Assembly: GCF_040807025.1 (NCBI RefSeq)
Contig: NC_090945.1
Location: forward strand, 72,055,088-72,119,087
DNA length: 64,000 bases
Direction: 5' to 3'
Source: Struthio camelus
Lineage: Eukaryota > Chordata > Aves > Struthioniformes > Struthionidae
The translations under genes and the position numbers were made by a program. The notes under the pieces were generated by a model. The model searched no databases. It was not told where the DNA came from and saw nothing but the letters and a program-made list of their open reading frames with translations. Below, one piece after another: positions 38,576-50,905 of this stretch (its first letter is position 1; the number at the start of each line of letters is the position of its first letter).

Positions 38576-41500
38576 GTAAGTTATGGTACCTGTACTACAG
38601 AGTATAATGCTAACTGGGTACAAAATGTCACTTGAAAGAGATCATATAAACAACTGTGGAATACATCCCATGGCAGGCACCATCTATTCTTAGAGAACAG
38701 GAATATATACAGTTTATAGCAGTGAATTCTTGAAGAATTTGAAGTACACTAGAATTGATCTAGTTCAGTGTTTTTTAAATACAGCACTGAATACAAATAT
38801 TCAGATCAGACTTTTCATCAGTTTAGAAAGTTACTTGTAGAGCTGATTAGCTGAATTATAGATTTTTTTTTCCCAATATAAGAAGCCAGCGTATTGGATT
38901 TTTGAGTTGTGCTGCACCCCTAGTTTTTACCCGCAATGAAGTACTCTTGTATTTGGCAGTATTGAGTGGCCAAATATAGGCTTCTAAAGCAAAGGAAAAT
39001 AATACAGCCCGCAAACTGCCCTAAGGTTCTGTCGTATCTGCAGAACTAAATATATTTTGGAGAGTAAGGTATTTCCCTCAGATTTTCAGCTCTAATCTCC
39101 CTCTAGAGACAAACCTTAGCAACTGATCTGGGGTTCTCACTCAGGCCAAACTGGCCTTTTTAGATGCCTATGCAAAGATGCCTGCAGTGAAGTGCTTCAG
39201 CTCAGAAATGAGGGAAGGTGAGGAGGTGTGAAACTAAGCCCGCTCTTCCTCTGTCCCTGCAGTACCACAAAAACCGCAGCTTCTGTTAATGATGCTGGTG
39301 GGAAATCATCTGCATGTTTGTGGAAAGGGTGTAGTAGGATCCTTTCTCCCAGGCGCTGTCCTGGCAGTAGCCACGTTTCATTAGCTCTGCCAAACCTCTC
39401 CGTACTTTTTGTGAAGTATCCCCTTCTTAGAGTCTCCCCATTGTCCCTGCTTCGTGCTTACCGACTGCCGTACAGACACTCCTACTCACTTGGGCAGCTA
39501 AATCTCTAAGGCTGTTTTGAAAATTCAGAGCTACATTCACCTTCCTATTTCCCCTCTTTCCCACCCCCAACAAAAATGGGGTTAATAATGATTAAACTAA
39601 AAATTATATACAATTTAGGTAGGTTAGGCCATGTGCTTGAGTGAGGCATTCAAATATTTTTGTAATGTGGCTATACATGGTCAGAAGTTATAAAACAGTG
39701 ACACATGTTTCAGAGAGCACTGAAATATGCTTAAAAATCATGGAAATATGACAGCTACAGCCCTCATATTGCATTTAGTGAGAAGTTTCCATTTACTACC
39801 AAGTTACTATTACTTTGGAAGCGGTTTTAATCATTAAAGCTGATTTGATTGGCAATGTCAACATTGAATCTTGTTGAATAAACAGTATGGCACATTTTGC
39901 TAATTAATTGGAAAAAGCTGAAGAAAAGATTAAGAAAAAGCAATCAGACTTTTAAAAAAGTCTTCGTATAATCTTCAAAGCACTATTTAACAAACTGTTT
40001 CTTTCACCAACTTGCTCCTTTTTTGGTTGCAAATACAATACTACTAACTGTCAGTTAAATTTTTGTACTAATCTGGAATACAGAGTTATTCAGTGAAGTC
40101 ATGTATGCTCTGAATGACTGGTGGAGGCAGTGAAGAGAATTGTTAAAGCAGAAAAGTAATTTGGCAGAGTGGCTGCTATAAACTCTTCAGTGCATGCTTA
40201 TTATTGTTGAAACAGTTTTTCGAACCTACAAATTACAAAGCTATGGAATATACATTTGCATCATTTTATATAAACTGCTGTAATTCTAGTCACCAAATTG
40301 CAGATCTGCATAAAGCACTAAAGAGGGCATAAGAGAAGAAAGTTGAATGACAACCAATTTATATGCAGTTTTATTCCTGGACACCACTTTGCCCACACAA
40401 CATATGTTTTGCGCTGAATTTAGAGGAACGCTCATGTCCGTGGTGATGCACTAGTCTAACACAACACAATCACTGGTCCAGATATCGAAGCTATACAGTT
40501 TGAAAGAAACAAAAGAGAATGAAAAGAAAGACAAAGCCTTACTGCTTGCAAGTAAAACAACAACAGCATATATGTACTTTGAATGGCATAGTTACCGACG
40601 TGGTTCATTAGGTATGCATAAAGGCAGTAAATACTACAGATACCATGTTGCAGTGTGGAACACCTGATCACACATGAACAAGTAGTAGGAAAACAACAAA
40701 AAAGTAAAAAACCCCAAATTCCATATGTTTGAAGCATAAGATACTCCCAAGTTATTCTGCGTGTTGTAACAAAAAGCAGTTACTTTTGTTTATTTAGGGA
40801 AAAAAAACCACACTCAAAACAAATAATTCAGTTAGGAATGAGAAGACAACGAGGCAGATCTCCAGTGAGGCTCAAGGGGCTACCTGAAGCAAGGCCCTTG
40901 GTACCACAGCTGTAATATTCCACAAGCCCGATTCCCAACAGAGCCATGTGAGCCTAAGACAAGAGTAGAGCTGCAGTTAAACACTTTGCTGCATACTTTA
41001 TTCCACCCAAACATTCCCATGTTTGGGAACATACCCAGCCAGGGGGAAGGCTTCTTAAAAGCTGTTAACTGAGTAATACATAAACTATAAATTAAAAAAC
41101 AGTCCCATGAACTGATATGTATAGTTCATTTAAAAAAAAAAATCCCAGCAATGTGTTGTGGCATTAATAACTAAGTGCAGCAGCTAAAAGTTAATTTTAG
41201 TAGAGACAGATTGCTTATTGCAGAACTCTGTTATTAGTGTAGCATATTTCAATCTGGCTACTAAGAAATAAGGGCTTCCACTGTCAGGTTTTAACTTAAC
41301 TGATTTCAGCAACAGTTCAACCTGTTCCTCACTGAAATCCTATTATGCTTTTCCAGTAAGGTGTTAAGGCAACAACTCAGACTATTTATGGAGCTAGTCA
41401 TTCTTAAAATACACTCTGGAGTAAGTGGCTATTCCTTTAATCTGTGACCTTAAAATTCAACAAGAGTTGATGTTTTGTTGCTCTTATGTACTCAGCAGTC

Positions 41501-43346
41501 ACCCATCTAAACGGACTGTTGCTGTACCATTTGATCACGTTACACCTAAATATGGCAGTAGCTAGTTCACTGGGGACACAGACCATGAATTCACCTGTAC
41601 TAAATTGTCACCCAGTGCCCCCCAGTGAGGGGTTATTAATTAAGAATATTTCTTGAAAAAAACTCAGCTAGATTAAACTCAGAAAGATTAAAAGCATGGT
41701 GAGGACTGGGAAAGAGAGCAGAAGATTACTGACGGCAGCCGAAATGGAACTCTTTTAAGCCAGGTAAAAGTTGTAACAGTGACCAAAAAGGAAAGAACGA
41801 GTTTCTCTGTGAAGTTTCTTCATATCAGACATCACAGAATAGCCCAGGGCATAACCTTCTGCCCAAGACAAGGCATGGCCATGAGCTAAAAGCCCACAGG
41901 CAGCCAGGGAAGCAGATTCCCATGGCTTTAGGTCCACCACGAGGCTGTGCTTCCCTCACCTCCCACCCTTGATTTCTGCTTCCTAACAATGCAGCTGCTT
42001 TGTAGCCTTTTAAAAGCCATTAGAAAAGTGAAAGCATAAAACTAATAATCATTAGCAAACATCAGGAAACAGGCGTGCTCCATTCAGGATGGAGACATGA
42101 CCTTTGTAAATGACAAAATGTCAAACAGAACTTTCTAGATTGCTTAGAAACACATCGTTAGTCCTTGTCACACTGGGACTTAGCTTATTGTGGAAGTCAT
42201 TAGTTTCTTTTCAGATTCTCGGGAGAATTTCTGAATCCTAGCCCTTGCATTTCCTCAGGTTGTTCATACGTAATTTCGCGTTCCAGCCTCGTCAGCTCAC
42301 GCAGCACAAGTTATTCCAGGCTGAAATTCAGTACTGCAGTGGCCTAGTAAGGCCAGGTACTCTGCCATCATGGCCTCCACTTCTATATGGAGTGATACAA
42401 TAGCAAAATCCTACTTACAGTACCCCTTCACCGAGGTCACAGAATCTTTAGGAGGCATCCTAATATAGGAAGCTTACATATACAGCCAGCTTATAACATA
42501 ACAATATAACAGGTTTGCTACTTTCACACATGTGATATGAGAGAGGCTCAGAAGGCATTAAGATACCACTCCAAACATTGTATTAAAAAAATCCTGACAT
42601 TTAAGCTTGTTTGCAGTATTTACTAGTCTTTTCATAAACAAAGGCCAAATGTAGTTGTGTAGGTCATCACAGCAGCCTGCTAGCCAGTTCTGGAAATGAC
42701 CTTCTGAAGCAGCCATTACATATCTTCTCTTCTGAGTGTTTGGACTGGGACCATAGCTCTTTTAGCATTTTGCTGATGCAGACATACTATCGTTTATAAT
42801 TATAACCGTTATCTTACCTTTTTGCAGGACAAGAGTGCATGCCACCCTCTTTTCCAAGACAAACATGCATTTATGCCTTGAGAAAAAGAACGCAGGTCTC
42901 CTCATACTATCGCAGAAAATAGCCTGCAAAAGATGATTCACTAAAACAAAAAATGTTTTCTCGTAGTCATTTAGACCAGAGTAGAGCTTCTTCCTTTCGC
43001 ACAACCTATTCCTGCAGAGAAAAAGCATTAAATTCTCCTGTGGTAGTGATTCAGCTCCACTGAAATCAGATTTACGAAAAAATAATAAAAAATAGTACTC
43101 TGGATGACTCTTGGGTGCAAGAGAAAGATTCCAAATATTCGTATGTCCTGATGACTGGAAATCCTTTTCTCACAGCATTATTGTATGTGCCTGTCCTTGA
43201 AGAATTTAATTCCAGCCAATGCTCTATGAGCCTCAAGTTGGAAAAGCTAAACAAGTTTGATGAGTTTTGAATATGAAAAAAACACTTGCAGTATGGCTTT
43301 AGCAGCGATATATCTGAGTATAAAATATTTCTTTTTTTTTCCTCAG

Positions 43347-44438
<1,092 letters not shown>

Positions 44439-46103
44439 TGGTAAGCTTCAGAACCTATGTTCCAATGTACATTTAGAAATTTTAAAAAGGGCATTTAAGC
44501 TATAATTTATTTGTAAAATCCATAAATATTTCTGTACAGTATTAGATTCACAATTGCCATATATACTAGTTATATTTTTCTACTTGTTAAATTTGAAAGC
44601 ATTTTGTATTGTTTTTCATGGTTGTTAACATTGTGTATTATGTGTCTATATGAAGAAACTAAAATATTTCACTGCAAAAGATACTCTCTTGAGAATGTGT
44701 TGTCTTTTTAAGAAATAAGAGATTCATTTCAACAGAACCTTTCTGAATTATCTGAATATTTTGGTCTTTCTGGACTATTCTGGACTTTCTCCTCTGATTG
44801 CTAATGAATACACTAAACTTTACATTTCCCTTTCTCTTGCTTTAAATCATGTTGTTTAATAACTTATTTTTATTTGAAAATATTGTTGTGGTTAGCGAAA
44901 GTGTTCCATCCTGCTTAAACAAAATTATTTCTTGATAAAAGTGGTACTTCTGATACATGCCGGGACATGCACATCCAAGGGACAACGGAATGCTCTGTAA
45001 TAAGACATATTAAATGCTGCACTTACCTTCATATTTAATGTTATAGCAAGTGCTCCTGGAATTCTTTGGAAGTACAGTGCTAGTTTCATGGCAGATTTTT
45101 AAGATTCTGTGGGGACCAGCTCATAAAATCTACTACTAGTTGCAGAACTACAGCCAACCTGAAAACTTCCTGCAATCTCAGAAGGTATATATACTTCATA
45201 ATGAAAGAAAGTGAGGTGAGAGAAAAATGTAAGCAATATGGGGACATTTTAAAGGTTGCTTATGACTGTTCCTAAATTTTATAGCACATATTTATGCTTT
45301 GCAACCACTGAAAACCAATACGTACACCAGAAAAATTACCTGGTCTAAACTCTAGTAAACAACAACTTCATTCTTATGTATATTAACACACCTGTACCCC
45401 ATTTAAGGCTATTTCATATGAGCTAGGCAGCTGCTTCATGCTAATGAAAATTGCCCGTGGATTACTGTTCTATTGCTCTCCTTCCAAGAACCATAATTAC
45501 AAATCTTGATTGCATTCCAGCCTTGTTTGTTGTGGAATTAACCTCAATTCCATGAATTCTTATGGTTTTCCATCTACAAAAAAATGGAAGTTAGTCATCA
45601 GTGCGTTCCATTAGAAACAACTACAACTCCCCTTGTCTACAGTAGGAGTTCTGATGTTTTGTTAGCCATCAGTTTCTGAGTTAGAGCTAATCCTTTCTCC
45701 AGACAAGGCTTTCTAGAGTACTGCCATTATGAATTCCTAATATTCAGTTTAAGATCTATAGTATACCCATTGAACATTCAGTGACAGCACTGTGTAAATT
45801 TGGACTTGCAACTGATTGTTACAATCCTTTACAAAATTTAAATATAGATGCAGTAATTTTTTTCTGGTGGGATGGTGCAAACTTGGGCACTGTGACAAGG
45901 TACTGTCTGGATGCAAATATCTCATATGACGCTGTTTGCATGAAAATTTGCAAATGCTGCCCCTCTCTCTCCCACTTCTTGTGCACCTGCCCAAGCTGGA
46001 TTCAACCTCAGAGAGGTTGTTGGTGTTGTTTTATAAAGTAAACCTTTGATGAAAACCTACAATGAAATGGTATTGTACTCAATAAAATATTTTCTGAATT
46101 GCA
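44439..46103 (+). other. HS3ST1: HS3ST1 3' UTR
   Basis: After the TAG stop there is about 1.66 kb of AT-rich sequence up to the first canonical AATAAA followed by a T/GT-rich stretch. Several ATTTA pentamers occur in the first 100 bases (for example around 44468-44510), so AU-rich-element control of mRNA stability is possible. An ATTAAA at 45009-45014 could serve as an earlier, weaker polyadenylation signal. Open frames here, such as those around 45.8-46.0 kb, look like chance. Confidence 0.65.
46081..46086 (+). terminator. HS3ST1: Probable HS3ST1 polyadenylation signal AATAAA
   Basis: A canonical hexamer is followed 16 nt later by a CA dinucleotide (46102-46103) suitable for cleavage. A T-rich, GT-containing stretch then follows (about 46105-46140, including CTTTTGTTC). 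This is the best-formed signal downstream of the coding region. Confidence 0.65.
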
Positions 46104-46109
46104 TCTTTC

Positions 46110-48399
46110 CCTTCTCTTTTGTTCATCAGTTGCTTCTTTGGAAGACCATAACTTAGGACTCAAACTCAGTTTAGACATTGGTTAATTGTTACTTAGGAAT
46201 TCAACAGTAGCCTAATGGATTCATTGGTAAGTAATTGTTTGCTACTAGGTTGTTCCTTCATGGTTCATCACTGACCCAGAACTTATAACAAGGACACAGA
46301 ATTCCTGGCAGCAAGAATATTGCATCTTTCATTAGACATATACCAAAAAAAAAGATTACAGTATCAAAAAGTATCATGGTCCTATTAAAGTTTTAGAAAA
46401 GAGAACTTCAAGGAGTTCTGTGTAAGGTGGGACAGTATATTTTTCTCCACTCATTATTATCTCATTTCCCTGCTGATATTATCTTTGTAGGAACCATCTG
46501 GACCTAAGAGATTTCAGCCCAGAAGAAAGGTTTCCCACATTAGTATAGTCCCACCTTCACTATTCCCTCCTTACAATCCTAGACTGATCCTACAGTCACC
46601 AATTTTTTGCTGGGAAAAAGGAAAGATACTGCCAGGCAGCAAAAAAGAAAGGGGGCATGCAGCACTCCGTCTGCATTTTTGCCTCCCCATTGCTAGTGCA
46701 GAGGGGACAATCAGGTACTACCTCTTCAGTCAAGGAGCCAGAGGAATACCAGAGGGCAGGGATGCATGAAGTTCACCTGCAGCAGGCCGTGCAGGATGGT
46801 GCATCACGTGGCACAAGCCTGGAACTGTGAATGCCATAACAATATTGATGCTTAATTTTGGTACTGTGAATGCTTTTAGATGTATAATGCTGCTTCATGT
46901 CAGTGACTTGCCTGTCACTAAGCAGGATGTCCCTGCATTTGGACTTGTCTTATGGGCTAGTCTCCGTAGAAAGGGGAGTAACAACCATCTGGGTAACTTA
47001 CTGTCTTAGCGCTAGGACCTCATGGCATGTTCTCTGTGGGATCAGGAGGTGAAGTGGCTGGGGTCAAGGCAACCAGAAGAGAAGGAGTGAGCGAACTGCA
47101 GGAGGAAAGAGACTACAGGAGGCAATAAACAAGGACTATTTCTCCTCATCCTCAGAAGTCCTATGAAAGAATACAGCCTCATGTTTGGGGATACTTTGGA
47201 GACAGTACTGGATATTCGAGGCCTCTAGGACCTTGACATGCTCCTAGCTACAAGCTTTTCACACTGCAATCTGACCACTTCAGGGGACATCCTGAGACAA
47301 AAGTTCACAGGACTCATGCGCTACACCTCGAGTTCATAAGTGTCCCATAGACAGTATGTCATACCTACTGGGAACGCCTTGTGCAGGGATGGCAGGATTC
47401 TACAGTGCCTGAGCCTGGAGGGTGCACAGCTAGCTGTGTGGTTGCTACTTTGCGAATGCCCAGCAAATCACCCCCACACTGAAACTAATAATGGTAATAT
47501 TTACCCGCAACAAATGCCCTAAGTGCTAATTCACAAGTTACAATGCTTAGCTCTGGTATGCTGAGCGCAAATTCTCAGCATAACAGGGACAACATTCACT
47601 TTCCACAAATGCATCACTGCATTTAAATGTATTTGCTAGTGTAATTTCAAAAAATGCCCAAAATACAAAAAAAATATATAAATAGAAGAAAGTGAAGAGA
47701 GAACAAAGAAAGAGGCAGAAATGCATTCAGATTTGGATTTTTTGAAATTCTAATAGTGAGCTTTGAAATCATATCTATTCACAGAAGAAAAAAAATCCCC
47801 TGAAAATATCTTTCCAGCATTATGCAATACAGGTATTCCTTTTGTAAAACTCTATCATCATCTCAGGTTTAAAGTACAACCACTTGGGTCTTGCTCCAGA
47901 GGCCTGTTTCCTCAAGGCTGTCAGCCAAGTCCGTGATCACTCTTGCAAAGAACAAAATAAATACAAACCTTACAAGAATCCAATGTCCAAGGGGAACTGC
48001 CAATCAAGCCCTTAATCAGGGTGGCACTGCAGGACTAAGCCTTGCCCTTTGCTTCACAACATGGATGAATGTGAGTGCTTGCATGTACTGAAGAGGACAA
48101 AGTTTAAACCATAATGTCTGTCCCATGAACAAGTTAACCATAATGATTGCCCCTCAGTTATCTTCATGAGTGGTGCATAAAACAAAAGCAGGGAAAGGGG
48201 TGTCCTAGGGGAAAAAAAAGCTGAAGTTATTACCTCATTATCATTTTGCATGAGCTTTGCTTTCCTTATACTTTTTTCCTGATGCTGAAGCTGAAATAGT
48301 ATCTACAGTGCTTGAATAAATCAACATTGATTTGAACCATCTTGGAAAAGATCTACCCTTTTTTTAAGATTGCCTGAGTCTATTTGCATTAGGAGTATG
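46110..48399. other. Non-coding region between HS3ST1 and the CR1 element
   Basis: No gene or repeat is recognised. A slightly GC-richer stretch lies at about 46.6-47.5 kb. Confidence 0.55.
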
Positions 48400-49505
48400 A
48401 TCAGCCTCACCTCCATCCTGGGAAAGGTGATGGAACAGCTCCTCCTGGAGGTCATCACTAAGCATCTGGAGGACAAGAAGGTGATCAGGAGTAGTCAGCA
48501 TGGATTCACCAAAGGGAAATCATGCTTGACCAATCTGCTAGCCTTCTATGACGGAATGACTGGCTGGGTAGATGAGGGCAGAGCAGTGGATGTTGTCTCC
48601 CTGGACTTCAGCAAGGCTTTTGACACCGTCTCCCATCACATCCTCCTAGGTAAGCTCAGGAAGTGTGGGCTAGATGAGTGGACAGTGAGATGGATTGAGA
48701 ACTGGCTGGATGGCCGAGCTCAGAGGGTTGTGGTGAATGGCGCAGAGTCAAGTTGGAGGCCTGTGGCTAGTGCTGTCCCCCAGGGGTCAGTCCTGGGTCC
48801 AGTCTTGTTCAATGTATTCATCAATGACGTGGAGGAAGGGACAGAGTGCACCCTCAGCAACTTTGCTGATGATACTAAACTGGGAGGAGTGGCTGGCACA
48901 CCAGAAGACTGTGCTGCCATTCAGAGGGACCTGGACAGGCTGGAGAGGTGGGCAGAGAGGAACCTCATGAACTTCCACAAAGGCAAGGGCAAGGTCCTGC
49001 ACCTAGGCAGGAATAATCCCATGCATGACATGGCACTACTGGAGAGAGTCCAGCGGAGGGCTACAAAGATTGTGAGGGGACTGGCACATCTCTCCTCTGA
49101 AGAAAGGCTGAGGGAGCTGGGCCTGTTCAGCCTGGAGAAGAGAAGACTGAGAGGCGATCTCATCAATGTGTACAAGTATCTGAAGGGGGAGTGTCAAGAG
49201 GATGAGGCCAGCCTCTTCTCCGTGGTGCCCAGCAACAGGACAAGAGGCAACGGGCACAAACTGCACCACAGGCAATTCCATCTGAACCTGAGAAAAAACT
49301 TCTTTACTGTGAGGGTGACAGAGCATTGGAACAGGCTGCCCCGAGAGGTAGTGGAATCTTCTTCGCTGGAGATATTCAAAACCCGTCTGGATGTGATCCT
49401 GGGCAATATGCTCTAGGTGACCCTGCTTGAGCAGGGAGGTTGGACTAGATGATCTCCAGAGGTCCCTTCCAACCTAAACGATTCTGTGATTCTGTGATTC
49501 TATGA
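48400..49505 (+). mobile_element. CR1 LINE, 5'-truncated, with readable reverse-transcriptase ORF and intact 3' end
   Basis: The frame is open from before the element's 5' break to the stop after GNML at 49414-49416. Reverse-transcriptase motifs appear in order: [28 protein letters not shown] (motif A), [19 protein letters not shown] (motif B) and FADDTKLGG (motif C, with the catalytic DD). The CR1 C-terminal block follows ([20 protein letters not shown], then [14 protein letters not shown]). The 3' UTR has the avian CR1 signature GGTTGGACTAGATGATCTCC and ends in ATTCTGTG/ATTCTATG repeats (49480-49505). The endonuclease and the start of the RT are missing. About 70 residues normally lying between GRNNP and LLERVQRRA are deleted in frame near 49,025, so the copy cannot encode a complete RT domain. 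It is relatively young, judged by the lack of stops. Confidence 0.95.
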
Positions 49506-50852
49506 TAATACTGCACCCATCGAAGAGTGTGTGAGACACTTACCACCACAGAATATTTATTTGGCAACTTCCTATGTGGGGCTCAGGTCTGATCATCTCA
49601 CTTTTCATCCTCTGTGTGCATGTTCAGACTCAGTATCTCCAGGAAGCCAGACTTCTCATTCCCTGTTGTCACCCACACAGACTCCAAATGTCTAAAGAGA
49701 AGTAAGATGGGGTTAGGAATATTATGATGTATCTTTCTTCTCCTTTAGCTAGCATGGCTGACCAGACATTTAAGAAAGGTCACATATGCACACCACAAGC
49801 AAGATGGTGTACATCAAAAGTACTTCTAAGAGGAGTATCTCTTCTTATTTCTTCTTCTCCAAAGTCTGTGACTTGGCAGTCCCAATTTAGCTCACACTGT
49901 GAATGAAATTTTTCAAGACTATTAATAAACATCTAAACTCAGGACAAGTAGATATTCTCTCATACAGTAAAAAAGGAATAAAAATAATAAAGTAATAAGT
50001 ACAGTCAGGCAAAAGTAATAAATTGAACTAACATATGTAAACAAAGCACGTTGAACCTGCTATTAGGAGCATACCAGCTGAAGCAAGCATTTGGCCCTAC
50101 TGCTATTCTTTCCACATTCTTAACCCAGTATCTTTTATTCATATGAGCCTCTCTCTTAAGTGCCCAGTTAAATTGGAAGGATTGTATAGTGAATGTTAAT
50201 TCCTTAATTTTGCAATGTAATTGCATTGCAAAGGCCAGTTACTGGTGGAAGCTATGCAAAGATCTTATCTGAATGGAAGAAACTTTTATTAATATTTAGT
50301 TTGCCAGAAGGAAAAGAAATTGCTTTTATGTGTCTTAGAATTTAGCAGAGGAAGATGAGCACTCACTTTTCTTGCAACAATAACCCATTCTCAGTAAATC
50401 TTCTACTTGACTCTCACACCATAGTTGGTGCAGTTTTTAAGTTAATAGTGCAATAAACTCAACAGTGATGCTGCAGATTTTAAATGCCTTCTGGGATATA
50501 TAAAATGTGCAAGTAAGGGTGGGGAGCAGCTGGATGCATAGAACAGCTGGTCTCACTGGCCTGAGAACACTTATTTTTGTTTAATGATATGGGACATGAA
50601 ATTTTTGGCTTGGATATCTCTTTATGTTGTCTATGAAAGCAATGTCTTTAATTAACTTCCAGGTCAATAATACTATCATAATGATACCACCTTTTTACTT
50701 GCTATTGACATTATGCTCTACCAAAGCACAATCTAAGGCCTCAGCCCCAGACAGCAGGTGCATGAGGGACCCTTAACATAAAAGAACAATTGTAATAAAA
50801 CTCAGACACATAGTTTCAATTATGAAGGCACAGTTGCTTGAACAAAGGATTG

Positions 50853-50905
50853 TTCTGAAGTTAATGGCAAAATTCTTGTTCACTTAATATGGATGAGGCT
50901 TACAG
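50853..50905. repeat. Relic related to the 'TGAAGTCAATGGCAAAA' repeat family
   Basis: CTGAAGTTAATGGCAAAATTC, followed about ten bases later by an ACTTAATATGGATG block, matches the 'CTGAAGTCAATGGCAAAACTC...TTGACTTCAATGG' pattern of an old repeat common in archosaurs. No boundaries are visible. Confidence 0.35.

Larger units (their letters stand above)
34891..43346 (+). other. HS3ST1: HS3ST1 intron 1 (8,456 bp, within the 5' UTR)
   Basis: The intron is bounded by GTGAGT at 34891 and a long pyrimidine tract ending CCTCAG at 43341-43346. The first ~400 bp is still part of the CpG island; the rest is ordinary AT-rich sequence. It contains an ancient CR1 tail near 37.6-37.7 kb, homopolymer runs (T13 at 38356, G13 at 38389, A19 at 38517), a possible 20-nt microexon at 38556-38575 and a TAAT-rich patch near 39.8-39.9 kb. 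No open reading frame in it looks like a gene. The exact donor-acceptor pairing is inferred from splice-site quality and from the family's gene structure. Confidence 0.8.
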
